In this document: positions 31,690 to 43,506 of the stretch, piece after piece
Position numbering within the stretch: position 1 is the first letter of the stretch
How the letters are laid out: each line of letters starts with the position of its first letter
Assembly: GCF_024166365.1 (NCBI RefSeq)
Contig: NC_064828.1
Location: 53,795,254-53,859,253 of the forward strand
DNA: 64,000 nucleotides
From: Elephas maximus indicus
Lineage: Eukaryota > Chordata > Mammalia > Proboscidea > Elephantidae
Direction of reading: 5' to 3'
The notes under the pieces: model-generated
What the model was told of the DNA's origin: nothing
The model's input: the letters and a program-made list of their open reading frames with translations, nothing else
Database searches by the model: none
Translations under genes and position numbers: made by a program

Positions 31690-32142
31690 CTTAGAGTCTG
31701 GCTGTTGTGGTTCCTTCTGAGTGGGTAGGAGGCCATATTACACCACCCCTGAGTACAGCTAGTCTAGTCTAACTCTCTTTTGCAGTTTGAAATTAGGACT
31801 TAGAACATGTTATTAGTGGTAGGACCTGAATCTGCAAAGCTATGTAAAGGGACGGATAAGTGGCCATATCTAAGCCAGGTTCTCTAATGAACTAGCAGAT
31901 AAAAGCTCTTCTGAAGAGAAAGTTCAAAGAAAGTTGATGTGAAGAGAGGAGTTGAAACGAAAAACTGTATAACCCTAGACAGTGAAAAAAGATGATAACT
32001 TACCTGTTTTCTCATAACCATCCAGCTCTTCCACACATACGTTTCTTGGGTTACTGGAGATACTCCTATATATTGCAGTAAATTCTGATTGAGATACGTG
32101 GGCATCAATCCAGTCTACATCTTTATGTATAGCCATTGGGCC
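31690..32142. other. block of unknown origin between two L2 pieces
   Basis: About 450 bases that I cannot match to L2 separate the collinear L2 pieces. It contains the open candidate exon at 32004-32142 on the - strand. It could be another inserted repeat, or the two L2 pieces may be independent copies. Confidence 0.4.
32004..32142 (-). other. candidate internal or first coding exon (unproven)
   Basis: On the - strand, a 139-bp segment lies between a T-rich tract ending in TTTTTAG and a consensus donor (AACAG|GTAAGT). One frame is open throughout: 46 codons, beginning GPMAIHKDVDWIDAHV and ending VEELDGYEKT, with an ATG at codon 3. I do not recognise the protein. The T-rich tract is the tail of the antisense AfroSINE at 32145-32330, so the acceptor may be a SINE by-product. 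Chance openness is possible: a random 46-codon frame is open roughly one time in ten. A - strand transcript starting in the CpG island could include it. Confidence 0.25.
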
Positions 32143-32144
32143 CT

Positions 32145-32330
32145 AAAAACAAAACAAAAGAAAAAAAAAAAACCTGTTGCCCTGTTGCTGGAGAATCAAT
32201 TCCAGCTCATAGCAACCCTATAGGACAAAGAAGAACTGCCCCCATAGGGTTTCCAAGGAGCAGCTGGAGGATTCAAACTGCCGAACTTTTTGATTAGCAG
32301 CCGTAGCTCTCAGCCACTGAGCCACCTTAT
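32145..32330 (-). mobile_element. AfroSINE, short subtype, tail abutting candidate exon
   Basis: Antisense copy. Reversed body GGAGAATCAATTCCAGCTC, CCCCATAGGGTTTCCAAGG, and reversed B and A boxes ending CTGAGCCACC. Its 3' tail, read on the - strand, is a ~30-base T-rich tract that ends in TTTTTAG. Confidence 0.9.
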
Positions 32331-32334
32331 TAAC

Positions 32335-33095
32335 TCTTGAATCAGATCTTCTTTCCCCAATTCATAGCCATAACCCATCATTTCTCACCCAAACTACTGT
32401 AACTTTTCTTTAGGGAGTCTTGTTTTCCATTTACTCTCATTTATCTACCTTCCACACTGCTGCAGGACCAATCTCTCTAAAACAGAAACCATTATTTATT
32501 ATTCTATTGCATAAAGCCATTTAATAGCTCCCTGCTGACTAACAGATAAAGTCAAATCTCCTAAATAAAGCATGTATAATCTTCTGTATATTCGGAAAAG
32601 ATTTCTGCTTACCTGACATTATCCTGAGGGCTTATTGTCTTGTGGTGGCACAAATGATTAAGTGCTCAACTATGAACCGGAAGGTTGGTGGTATGAACCC
32701 ACCCAGAGACACCTTGGAAAAGAGGCCTGGAGATCTGCTTCTGAAAGTTTATAGCCTTGGCAGTTCTACTCTGCACACATGGGATTGCCATGAGTCAGGA
32801 TTGATTCCACAGCAGCTAACAGTAACAACATCTTTTTTTATTTGGCTCCTGTCATTCTTGCTGCCTGGAAAGCCTTTCTCCACTTTGTTGAATGTATCAT
32901 TTCTGCTTATGTTTCCAGCTCAACTAAAGTTTCTAATTTTGTAAACCTTCCCTGACTTGCCAAGTAGAGTATTCCTCTCATTGAACACACACACGAACAC
33001 ATCTATTCCACTCCGTTTCATTTACTTATTTAAATGTCTTTCTTCTATTCCTGAACACGAGCTCATTTTGGATGGCAGACATTCTCCATTATTTA
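32335..33095 (+). repeat. L2 LINE 3' portion, split by SINE
   Basis: CCTTCCACACTGCTGCAGGACC, TAATAGCTCCCTGCTGACTAAC, GCCTGGAAAGCCTTTCTCC, TTTCCAGCTCAACTAAAG and CCTTCCCTGACTTGCC match the L2 C-terminal ORF2 and 3' region in order. The AfroSINE at 32640-32832 is inserted in it. Confidence 0.72.
32640..32832 (+). mobile_element. AfroSINE, long subtype, inside L2
   Basis: Sense: TTGTGGTGGCACAAATGATTAAG, then GGAAAAGAGGCCTGGAGATCTG, core GATTGCCATGAGTCAGGATTG and tail CAGCTAACAGTAACAACA (RTE-like). Confidence 0.88.
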
Positions 33096-33119
33096 TGTAG
33101 TAGTTTTTTTTTATAAGGC

Positions 33120-33292
33120 ATGGAAACCCTGGTGGCGTAGTGGTTAAGTGCTACAGCTGCTAACCAAGAGGTGGGCAGTTCAAATCCACCAGACGCTCCT
33201 TGGAAACTCTATGGGGCAGTTCTACTCAGTCCTATACGGTTGCTATGAGTCGGAATCGACTGGACAGCAGTGGGTTTTTTTTTTTTTTTTTA
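33120..33292 (+). mobile_element. AfroSINE, short subtype, young-looking
   Basis: Sense copy close to consensus (GAAACCCTGGTGGCGTAGTGG, GTTCAAATCCACCAGACGC, GCTATGAGTCGGAATCGACTG) with a long T tail. T-rich ATAAG-containing flanks on both sides (near 33108 and 33290) look like a target duplication. Confidence 0.95.
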
Positions 33293-33299
33293 TAAGCTC

Positions 33300-35740
33300 A
33301 GGAAGTTACTAATAGAATCGGAAGTAGATCTGGGTTTCCAGGAGTCTAATGATTGACTCACCAATTTATGTGTTAGTCCACAATCTAATTCAGTTTTGCT
33401 TCAAAAAAAGAGTACATCTTTAGAATTATTGTAATTTCATACTGCAACTCATTTAAATTTCAGGAAGCTCATAAATCCTCAGACTTATTTTAATCAAGGG
33501 GTTCTCTTCACACCGCTTCAAATTAGGCCACATGTTACTATGTTTCCTTAGAGCAACAATTTATCTGTTCCTGCTCAAATTCCACAGTTATTTTTAATTT
33601 TGGCAATAAGGGAGCCTTAACACTATTGGAGAGCAGAGAGGAGGAGGCATGATGATGATCTAGTTGATTCTAATCCCGCCTTTACTTCTCTCCATGAAGC
33701 ACCGAAAAGTTTCCTTAGAGTCTTTGGGTCTCAGTTTTCTCAAGTTTAAAATTAAGTTTCTGCTCTTTGGAAATCAGAACATTTCTGAATATGCATTTAT
33801 AAAAATTGGAAGGTAACAATTACTGACCACCCGTTCATGCTGGTAAATTCTGAAACAAATACTACAGAAACAGAAAAGGGAACAAAAATATAATTGCTTT
33901 CTCATCACAGATACTAAATGTGAAAGACTTATTATTGCCTTGGACTGTAGTTTCTTAAAGTCAGGTATTCTGTTTCACCCATGACATAGTTACTAGTTTA
34001 GAAAAAGAAAAAAGCACATTTTAAAAATAAATACTATACCCTTACTGAAAATCTAGTCCATGTGAATTTTATGTGTATGACCATATGGCTGTATTTAATA
34101 TTAGAATAACAGGAGAAACTGAAGTGTTTAAAATCACAAAATAAATGGTTAAAAGGAAGGCTGGCGCATTATCATATGCATTGCAACAGGAATAAATAAT
34201 AAATTTGAAAATACTCAAGACAAAAATTAAGTCTGCGATCACTACATTTAAAAAAATGTTCTAACCTTATAGGACGGCTGGCTGAGACCACAGACACCCT
34301 TCAGTAACTGTGGATGACACTCAGTCACTTCTCTTCCAATTTTAAAAACTTTGTTCAAATCCAGGATTTACTCTCTTGGGCTGCTCATTACTGTTACCTT
34401 TCAGTTTTTTGAGCATTTGCTTCTTAGTGCACACCATGGCACAGATACACTGCATTAAAGCATAAAATAGCAAATGAACCCCACTGGGAGAGATTTTATA
34501 CCTACAAGTCAAAGCAAAACATGACAAAGAAAGCAACAGTGAGCTTTTACATTTCAAAAAAAAAACCTTTTCAAAAAAAGTAAAATTGGTTTTCAATGAA
34601 TAGTTCCCACTCGAACCAAAAATGTAATATATGGGTGTAAAATTACCTTGCATATTTTAAAAGAAAACAATGTTTTCATGTTTACATCAGCTAGTCTAGG
34701 CATGGCCACTCTACACATATTGTTTTTCTTCTTTAATATTTTCAGTTTCAGTGTAAGTTCCAATTGGGGCCTCTTCTGTGAAATTTTTCAAAAGCATTTT
34801 TCATAAGTATTCAAAGAGGTACTTTTCTAATTTTCTAATTCCAAGCAGAGTCATTCTTGTGTTGCTTTGTGTTGGAAAACAGGCAACCATTTCAACTCTA
34901 AAAGGGCTCTCTTACCTAGGATAAATCAGAAGTGATTAAATAACAAAAGCAGGAATGAGGAGCTAGGTACCTAGTCTAAAGACACAGCACAATAGGCAGA
35001 AATGAGTTCAGGAGGTCCAGGAATCCATCTCATAGCTCATTGGCAATTTTCTAAATGAATGAGTAAGTGTAGTACTACTGAATTCAATCAAGGTTTCTGA
35101 GATGAGGTCACTAGAAAAAGAAAACAGTTCACTGCCTCAAACAAGTGTCCATCTCTAAAAATTAATAAAGCTTTTATTTTTTAATATTCTGAGTATTTCA
35201 TTTAAAGCAAAGATTTAAAACTTACCTCCATTAAACATATTTCAAAAATAAAACACTTAAAATACTACAAATATCTATTACATGTGCCTGAGAGTATGTG
35301 CATGTTTTACACAATTCTATTTCTTTCTTATTAATCTTCCATATATTTTGATCTTATTGAAAGGGTATGAAATAGACGTCTGAAAAGTAAGACATTACTT
35401 TTGGAAATAGAGAATTCAGTTTTGAAGTTAAAAAAAAAAAAAAAAACACATTCCTAGACAATGTATGGGGAATTGTTCATGCAGTCCTGAACAATCTGTC
35501 CCCATTCGTTGCTTCTCCTTTTTTTTTCATTCTAGGTATACTGTCTCTTTTAGAATGAATGAAAATTGGAAAACAATGTCATCTTTTAGTAAATGAAGTG
35601 AACAACAGGAAGGGATTAATTTTGAATGTTAATGTTTCTAAACTAGTGGCCACATTCATTAGTACAACGGGAAACCAAGATAATCTTGAAAAATTTCCAC
35701 TAGAATATATAGTAAATTTTCAAATTTATAAAATTATAAA
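33300..35740. other. AT-rich stretch, no gene recognised
   Basis: No repeat family or coding exon is recognised. The antisense frame at 34342-34653 (103 codons, C-terminal part KGNSNEQPKRVNPGFEQSF) follows a possible acceptor (CTTTGACTTGTAG on the - strand), but I see no matching domain and no convincing exon end. I leave it as unproven. Confidence 0.4.
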
Positions 35741-35744
35741 AGCT

Positions 35745-36116
35745 ACCAAACGAACCCACAAAACTACTGCCCTGAGATCATCTTTAAACTTTAAACCAAA
35801 AATATCTCCTGAGGTCTTAAAACCAAACGATAGTTTAGCTTAACTAATAAAGAATGTCTGCCTTGAGCATTATGCTCTTTTAAGATCTATCTATATGGGA
35901 TCAAACTGACAAGATCAACTTGAAAGGTCAGACAGGAACCTCAGGGGGCAGTAAGTTTATGCAAATGGGGGAGGAACAACTCAGGAAAAGAGAGTGAGAA
36001 TGGTGCACAACTCCAAGGACGTAATCAATGTCAGTGAATTGCACATGTAGTAACTTGAATTGGTATGTGTTTTTACTATACAAAACTTCTCAATAACAAC
36101 AAAAATAAAATAAATT
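35745..36116 (+). mobile_element. lineage-specific LINE (probably L1) 3' end
   Basis: CCTTGAGCATTATGCTCTTTT, CTATATGGGATCAAACTGAC, GGGGGCAGTAAGTTTATGC, GTAATCAATGTCAGTGAATTG and an A-rich tail (CAACAAAAATAAAATAAATT) form a noncoding 3'-UTR-like block ending in poly(A)-type sequence. I recognise it as a repeated element of elephant-type genomes. L1 origin is inferred from the tail and 5' truncation. Confidence 0.55.
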
Positions 36117-36508
36117 AATTGTTAAAAAAGGTACCTATAATCAATGTTGATGACAGGTTTGAAAACCATACAGAAAGACAACAATCTCATATCATCTTTC
36201 ATGATGATTTACCACCTAACTTACATTAGTTCCTACATTCTGTTGTTAATAAAACCAACACAAAATATCTAAGATGTTCCCACAACTGGTAAGTTTTCAT
36301 GTTACTTGTTTGAATATATACATATATATACACACACACAGACGTATTTATGTGGGTGTTTAAAATGGCTCTAATTTTATAATATAACCAATAAGTTAAA
36401 TCATGCCAAACCAAACACAAATCAAGACAGTATTTTCTTTAAGTTTTGACATATTCATGCAGAAACAAAAGACATACAGATGCATAATAGTTTATATTAC
36501 GGTTGCCA

Positions 36509-36690
36509 AAAAGACCAAAAAAAAAAAAAAACCAAACCCATTGCCATTCAGTTGATTCTGACTCACGGCGACCATATAGGACAGAGTAGAACTGCCCCTA
36601 TAGGGTTTCTGAGGAGTTGCTGGTGGATTCTAACCACAGACCTTTTGGTCAGGAGTTAAGCTCTTAACCACTATGCTATCAGGGCTCCAT
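36509..36690 (-). mobile_element. AfroSINE, short subtype, with 8-bp target duplication
   Basis: Antisense copy between GGTTGCCA at 36501-36508 and 36691-36698. Its reversed tail includes a run of 15 or so A residues. Head ends CTATCAGGGCTCCAT. Confidence 0.94.
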
Positions 36691-36699
36691 GGTTGCCAG

Positions 36700-37160
36700 T
36701 ATATATGCTCAATTTAAGAAACTGGAAAAATACTATTATACAGCAACACAAAACAATAAAAAGCATTTTAAAATAATTATACATTCTATGAATACAAATG
36801 TAAACTGGGATTTTAATAAAATGGAGCCTAAATCATTTAAAATATGTATTTAGTAAAGTTTCTACTTTTTAATTTCATATCACCCATATTTTCTATTTTC
36901 ATCTTTTATAATTCACATTTTCTTAATTTTATAATAATTAGTATAGTACTCTATTTCCCCTGTGATAAGCTCTAGCTACCTTGATAATGGTCAAGAAACA
37001 CTGTGTATATAGCGTAACTAGTCTGAGAGCTAAGGACAAGATGGGTAAAATTCAAAATAGCTGTTTGGATTATATTCTTGGAAGGGTAGCTCTCTTAAAG
37101 GGGAGGATTTGTAACACACTGGTACAAAACTTCTGAAAAACATCTTGAAGGTAAGTAGTG
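36700..37160. other. AT-rich, nothing recognised
   Basis: No gene, repeat or RNA recognised between two SINEs. Confidence 0.5.
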
Positions 37161-37167
37161 TCTGAAG

Positions 37168-37372
37168 GGAGTCCCTGGGTGGTACAAATGGTTAAAGCCC
37201 TCGCCTGCTAATCACAAGGCTGGAAGTTTAAGACTACCCAGAGGTGCCTTGGGAGACAGGGCTGGCAATTTACTTCCAAAAAATCAGCTATTCAAAACTC
37301 TGTGGGGCACAGTTCTACTCTGCCATACATGGGGTTGCCATGAATAAGCGTAGACTAGAAGGCTGGTACTAG
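37168..37372 (+). mobile_element. AfroSINE, long or intermediate subtype
   Basis: GGGAGTCCCTGGGTGGTACAAATG (third-subtype-like head), middle GGGAGACAGGGCTGGCAATTTAC, core GGTTGCCATGAATAAGCGTAG. The mixed head and body make it a possible intermediate between subtypes. Confidence 0.8.
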
Positions 37373-37715
37373 TAGTGTCTGAAGGGAGCAACGTGGGTAT
37401 TCAAAATTTGCTAAACAACAGCCCATCAAAATTACAGAACATTTCACATAAAGGAAAGAAAAACATTAGTAGACTATGTTAGGTTTCTTTGAGGATTTTT
37501 ATCTCACTGTTATAAGCAGATTTTCTTGATTTAAAAATAGTCTATTTTGGCGAACTTGAATTATTTGTTATATACTTTCAGTGAAATGTCATTTATTTCA
37601 TAATTTGACATAAATTAATGACAGGAACAGCCATGATATGTATGGAACACCTGCTTCTACGAGGTAGTTAAAAAAAAAAATTCATAGGCAAAATAGTTAA
37701 AACCTCTTTAAAACA

Positions 37716-37880
37716 AACCCAAACCAAACCAGTTGTCATCGAGTCGATTCTGACTCATAGTGACCCTATAGGACATAATCGAACTGCCCTATCAGGTTTC
37801 CAAGGAGTGCCTGGTGGATTTGAACTGCTGACTTGTAGTTAGCAGTTGAGCTCTTAACCACTTTGCCACCAGGGCTCCTC
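37716..37880 (-). mobile_element. AfroSINE, short subtype
   Basis: Antisense, CAAACCAAACCAGTTGTCATCG to CTTTGCCACCAGGGCTCCTC. Complete and moderately diverged. Confidence 0.92.
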
Positions 37881-38239
37881 AAATCTCTTAACCAACTCCA
37901 AATCTAAGTATTATAATTACATTTTAATCACAGACAGTTTAGGATTTAGGCTAGTGCTAAATGATTTCTACAAAGAATATAGTAAGACTCAGAACCAAGA
38001 TTCAAACCTAGGTCTGTTTTATTCCCAAACTTGGCTGACTATGCTGTGCAGCGCCTTCTACTCTGGAAAGGACTTTGTCTCGGTATTTACAGCCTGCCTT
38101 CAAACAGTTTGAATGAATGTGGAGAAAACAAATCAGAGGCTAAGAACAATGGAGAAACTATGATTGGAGTTAGTGGGTGATAGGTTCCAGAGATCTCACA
38201 AGACACTTAATACCTATATTGTTAAGTGCCTGGTTGATG

Positions 38240-38400
38240 GTCTATGACCTCCAATAGATGGTAAACTCTATTGTGAGGGACAGAGGCCAAGAGGATTTTG
38301 CTTACTTTTCTCTCCACAGTGCCTACTGCAGGACATTGGCTCATACTAGGCATTCAATTAATTTCCAAACAATGAACAAAACTGCAAGCAGAGAAAGAAA
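38240..38400 (+). repeat. L2 3' end
   Basis: GATGGTAAACTCTATTGTGAGG, CACAGTGCCTACTGCAGGAC and CATACTAGGCATTCAATTAATT follow the L2 3' end (stop region to the TCAATAAATG-like tail). Confidence 0.6.
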
Positions 38401-38571
38401 GCCACTACACAGAGAAGTTTGGTAGTAAACAATCACAGAACGGATTCTCTTTCATTACAGAAATCATGGCAACTAAGGGCTACAGGATAAATCCAAAGGA
38501 ACATTAATGCCAAGCTAGCTGAAAGCTTGGGGTCTGTGCAAAAGACCAGGAAGACTGTGGATGTAAACATA

Positions 38572-38766
38572 AAATTTTTTGCCCTTGAGTCCATTCCAAC
38601 TTACAGCAACCTTATCAGACAGAGTAGAACTGCCCCATAGGATTTCCGAAGCTGTATAATCTTCAGGGAAGCAGACTGCCACATCATTATCCCACTGAGC
38701 AGTTGAGGGCTTCCAATTGCTGATCTTTTGACTAACGACCTAGTGCTTAACCACTGCGTCACCAAA
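38572..38766 (-). mobile_element. AfroSINE, long subtype (first of a tandem pair)
   Basis: Antisense: CTTGAGTCCATTCCAACTTAC, the reversed middle module CTGTATAATCTTCAGGGAAGC and GCCACATCATTATCCC, then reversed head CACTGCGTCACC. The next copy, same orientation, starts about ten bases on. Confidence 0.9.
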
Positions 38767-38774
38767 ACAAACAA

Positions 38775-38982
38775 AAAAACCCAAACCTGTTGCCACTGAG
38801 TGGACTCTGACTCATAGTGATCCTATAGGACAGAGTAGAACTGCCCCATAGGGTTTCCAAGGTTGTAATCTTTATAGAAACAGACTGTTGTGTCTCTCTC
38901 ATGGAGCGGCTGTTGGGTTCCAACCATTGTCCTCTCAGTTAGCAGCTATGTGCTTAACCACTGTGCAACCCGAGTTCCTTAA
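38775..38982 (-). mobile_element. AfroSINE, long subtype (second of a tandem pair)
   Basis: Antisense: AACCCAAACCTGTTGCCACTG, GGTTGTAATCTTTATAGAAAC, TGTGCAACCCGAGTTCC. It is not identical to its neighbour, so the pair arose by independent insertion, probably the second into the first's A/T-rich end, rather than by recent duplication. Confidence 0.9.
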
Positions 38983-39114
38983 AACATAAATAGAGGAGTG
39001 AAAAGCAACCCAATCTAAAGACACCATAAATAAAAGAAGAAAAGAACTGGAACAGAGATTAAGTGGTAAATTATCTAATCACACCTTAGCAATTTATGTT
39101 AAAAATGATTGTTC

Positions 39115-39485
39115 TACAAAATTATGACTCAAAAAGAAACACCAGATTTGCTGGCCTGACAGAGACTGCAGAAACCCTGAAAGTATGGCCCCGGACACCC
39201 TTTCACCTCAGTAATGAAGTCACTCCTGAGGTTCACCCTTCAACCAAAGATTGGACAGGCCCCTAAAAGAAAACAAGACTAAAGGAGCACACCAGCCCTG
39301 TGGCAAGGACTAGAAGACAGGAAAGGCGGTAAAGGGGAACCCAAGGTCACAAAGGGAGAGTGTCCACGTGTTATGGGGTTGTTAACCAACGTCGTAAAAT
39401 AGTATGTGTACTAACTGTTTAATGAGAAACTAGCTTGTTCTGTAAGCCTTCATCTAAAGTACAATAAATTGTTCTAAAAGAAACT
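39115..39485 (+). mobile_element. L1 3' UTR fragment
   Basis: TGGCCCCGGACACCCTTTCACC, GTCACTCCTGAGGTTCACCC, GGCAAGGACTAGAAGACAGG, GGGGAACCCAAGGTCACAAAGG, CTGTTTAATGAGAAACTAGC and AAGTACAATAAATTG read as an L1 3' untranslated region with its polyadenylation signal. I recognise the block from elephant-type genomes. 5'-truncated as usual for L1. Confidence 0.6.
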
Positions 39486-39489
39486 ATCT

Positions 39490-42400
39490 GCTGTTATGTA
39501 AATAAAACTTATCTAACATTATTTATTTTAATAAAAATTAACCTTTCATAAAATTAATTAATTCTGAGTTCTAAATCTGCGGTGGCTTGTAAGAAAGCCC
39601 AATCTTGTGGTCTCAATCACGTGAGTGTGTCACATTACTGCCGACTTGTGGTCACCTGCCTGAAATTCAGAGACAGCTTTTGGCTATGAATAAAGATTAC
39701 AACACAGAATCTGTAAAACTAATGCTAAAAAACTGAAGCTTTGTTATATGGTTCATCACTGAATTTTCTAGAACTGAGTTTAATATAAAAGCATATTGAA
39801 GAAGTCAAAGGAAGTTAAATCCATACGCTTTCAAACAGCTTATTACTTCCACCTAATATGATTTGGTATGTCTACCAGTATTCATAAACCAAGCTGTAAG
39901 AATAATAACGAAGATTTTTTTGTTTTTAAGATAATTTTGTGACGGGCTCCATTTTAGAATAGAGTTTCAAGATCAAGTGCAAATTTTACCAAAACACTGT
40001 ATGTATACACACACCAATTTTTGAAAATCATTCTTCAAAGGTTAAAAAATAAGTTTGAATAATTGTTTACTAACATTATCAAAAGTATAAGAAGTAAAGT
40101 ATTAAAATAGTACCTTACTAACATTTGATTGTGCATGCAAATTTAAGAATGACTGAGGTGTCCTTGCTTCCCATATGTATAACGTAGTTTGCCAGAAATT
40201 CTACTTTTTAAAAATTAAGTTGGTTCCATATTTCTGAAGTGATTCGACTGTCACATTTTAGTAAGATTCAGTCCAATGATTGTTCTCTTTTTAAAAGCTT
40301 AATTAGATCCATCTAATTTGACTAACTGGGAGTTTTGATGAGGAGAGAAGAAGAAAACAAATCACAATATTGTGGCATCCTTCTCTGGGTTAGGCAGTCC
40401 TAGATGGGATGCTGAACTTTGGAGCTTTGGAGTAATTAAATAGAAGCATCAGACACGTACAAAGAGTTGACACCAGGATGTAAGTGAATTAGTGAGACAA
40501 AAAGATAAATGGATACTAAAGATGGCATTTACTTCTTACTTGAAATATTGTCTAGGAATGTCCCTGTCTGTTGAGCAATGTTTATCTCTGAAATATCCCC
40601 TTCTTTTTGAATACTCTCAAAAATGCCTGCCCAGGACCCAATCTTTAAACAACATTACCTTTGTATGTCAAAAATTAAGGTTTAGAAAATATTTTTCTTC
40701 ATTAAAAAAAAAAAAAAAAGACCACATCCATCTAGTAATATTTTGGGCTCTCAGTGTTAGTTTCAGTTTTCCTAAGGTAGACCTCTGTTCACTTAGTACA
40801 CCATTACCATAATCCATAAATGTTTAAAAGAATAACAAGTGAGTAAGAAGAATGGAAATATGCTTTAAGTGATAAAGCTCAAGTAAAATGAAGAAAATAA
40901 AATGAGTGAAAAATATTTTCTGTACATCAGAGAAATGTTAAATAGCAAATAAATTTGATTTGTTTTCGGTCCAAAGTTAGATATGTGAGAAACCCATTTC
41001 CTTATGACAGAAATATGCTGAGTCTTCAACTCTATTTAGCGCTTAGCTGAATCATGTTTTTGGTAAGATCTAACTGCCAACACACACTGTGTCGCAGGAC
41101 TTTATAGCCAGGTGGGTACAGGATCAGAAATATGCTGCTAGTATAAGTAGATCTCTTTTTACATTTCAAAGCCATGTAGGACACAATTAAGATTAAAGAA
41201 AAGCTCAATGTTTGAATTTCATTTATTCAGTAGTGACTCAATTTTTGGAAAAAAAAAAAACAAGCTTGTATTTCCTTGGTTACTTCACACCATACTTTAG
41301 TTTTGAATTAACGGAAAACTTTATATTAGTGGGGAAAATCAAGGCCTCATAACAAGAGCATTTTCATCACTCAGAAAATTTGGAGACTAATTCCAATTTA
41401 AAATAAGCTTTTAAAGGTATACACCCAAAAAAAATTGAAATTAAAGTTACAACTTTCCACAGGCTTCCATTCACAGAAATAAGAGAATTAAGGAGGTGAG
41501 CAAACTAGTTGTAGTAACAATTTTTAAATAGACTAGGTCATACATTCCTCACTGCTTAACTCAAATGCTAAATAGTATCACCAGAAATTCAGATTATTTC
41601 TGGTATTCATCATTTTAACTTAATGTCTGAAGTTGGCAACACTCAACTTTTTTTTTTTTTTTTTTTTGCCAAATTCTGAGTTATTCCATATGCAGACCAA
41701 CACTTATAATCATTAATCTTCAGAAAAATCATCGGGGAGAGAAGGAAGTCTGACATTATTTTAAAAGTGATTTGACATACACACTGTATTTTGGGATAAG
41801 CTAAGAAAGTCAAAGCAAATATCTCATTGAGCAAAGAAAAGTAAAAACTTATCTATTGAAATATCTTTTGGTTCTATTTAGATGCTCATGACTATTCCAC
41901 AAGGAATTTGGACTCTTAAAAGAATACCAGCTTCAGGTTGGCTAATGCCAACACTAGTTATAAACGCAAACTAGAAAATGTTCTTGCAAACTCTCTAGTT
42001 TTTGGAACCTTTTTTTTTTTTTTTAACCCCCTCTGGTGAAAATAAAATAAAAATACGAAAATAAAATAAAAATAACCTGTTAAGTGTGGCATCTTTTGGG
42101 AAAGGATGCCTGGCCCCTCCTCTTCCTCAAAGTGTTGCCACTCTCTGTTGGCAAGCATATAAAACAAACCTTTCTTTTCCCTCTCTTTTGGCTAACACAA
42201 TCAGTTTGAATAGGAGGGAAAAAGAACAAACACTGTACCAGCAGAGTGTGAAGCACCTGGATTTACAAGAGATGAGATGAAACGAGAAAGTAAAGTAGAC
42301 AAATACTTGTAAAGCAATTTCAAATATAACGCACAAGATACAGACAGGTTAAACTAAACAGAGAGGATTTTTTTTTCCCCCTAAGCTTGGTGGGGCTTTC

Positions 42401-42785
42401 ATCATGGAAGAACACGGAAAAGTTACACATTATTACTCCCCAGTTAAGAAACGTGATTTCGTCTTTCTCATGAAAACACATCACATGCTGGGACAAACTA
42501 ATTTTCTTCACGCTTGCACCCAGGCAAATATTTGAACTTTACCCTGTTCCCAGCTCTTGAATTCTTACAGCTAAGTGTGCCCCTTCCCACCTCTGTTCAG
42601 ACACAGAAAGAAAGCGGGGGAAAAAAAATTAAATAATAAATACAAGTTATGCAGCCCAGCATGGCAAAGCCTTTGGGTTTCTCATTTAAATCTCTCTAGA
42701 CTATGGTCCCCAGAGGGATCTGCAAACCTTTATTTCCCAGACTTTAGCGGTTTCCATCAGCTCAACGGGGAAGGGTGGCAAGTGG
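39490..42785. other. repeat-free approach to the CpG island
   Basis: About 3.3 kb without SINE, LINE or LTR. Several A/T homopolymers occur (40705, 41650 and 42010 regions). No coding exon is recognised. TTAAAAGCTTAATTAGATCC near 40290 and similar homeobox-like ATTA clusters could be conserved regulatory DNA, but that is inference. Confidence 0.45.
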
Positions 42786-43431
42786 GACAATCCTGAAGGA
42801 AAAAGGGCTCACCCCCGCGTCCCAAAGTACTTGGAAATGCTCGCTCGGATCTACCTGGAGTCAGTGCTTGTACAACTCCGCCGCCCTCCAGTGAAGTCCC
42901 CAAAGCGGCCAAGCTTAAAGTGAAGCCAGGAGGGAAGCATTTCCTCTTTCTGTCCCTCTGGGAGTCCGGGACCTCACTTCCTCCTCAGGTTTTCGTCGTG
43001 GAAACCTCATTGCTCCACCTCGGGAGACAGTCACAGGGGAAGCGTTTCAGTGGAGACTGACTTCGGCGGTGGTCTCAGCGTTTGGTGTATTTGTGTGCAG
43101 TCTCGCCATGCAGCCCCTCTGCTTCTCGGAGTTTGACTCTGCGGCTCGCGAACTCGAGTCACCCAGCGCCGCCTCGGCTACCATGAAGACCTACGAAGTC
43201 CCGGACGCAGGACCCAGCGCCTCCCGTCGACTTGGAGGGAGGCGGCGCCGCGCTTCTCCGGACCAAAGCAGTTAGGAGGGTCGAGCGGATTTCTGAACCC
43301 GGGATTGGACCGCGAGTCTGCGGGCCGAGGAGGGGGACCCCGAGGAGAAGAGGGAGGAGATGAGAGAAATTTCCAACCCAGGAACTCCACCCCTAGGGTT
43401 GTTCTCCGAAAGAGGCGGCCGTGTGGGTTCT

Positions 43432-43506
43432 GTTTACGCGTGGGTGTCCGTGTGCGCGCTTGGGTGAGCCAGTGGGTGTGCTCGAGGGTGTGTGCAGGTG
43501 TGCACC
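43432..43506. repeat. alternating TG/CG tract 1
   Basis: Purine-pyrimidine alternation (GTGTCCGTGTGCGCGCTTGG, GGTGTGTGCAGGTGTGCACC) inside the CpG island. It resembles Z-DNA-prone sequence. Confidence 0.75.

Noticed and set aside
34342..34653. 103-codon antisense frame after a possible acceptor (GACTTGTAG)
   Set aside because: No recognisable protein, an unconvincing exon structure and poly-Lys/Phe stretches from homopolymers. Left as unproven.
1..39000. Scattered tRNA-like A/B boxes as tRNA genes
   Set aside because: Every instance continues into the SINE body. None can fold into a tRNA with an acceptor stem, and most have mutated boxes.
43069..43275. 68-codon frame ATG...AGT with acidic and Arg-rich parts, as a possible first coding exon
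   Set aside because: Closes with a stop at 43273-43275 and has no donor before it. More likely an upstream ORF or chance.
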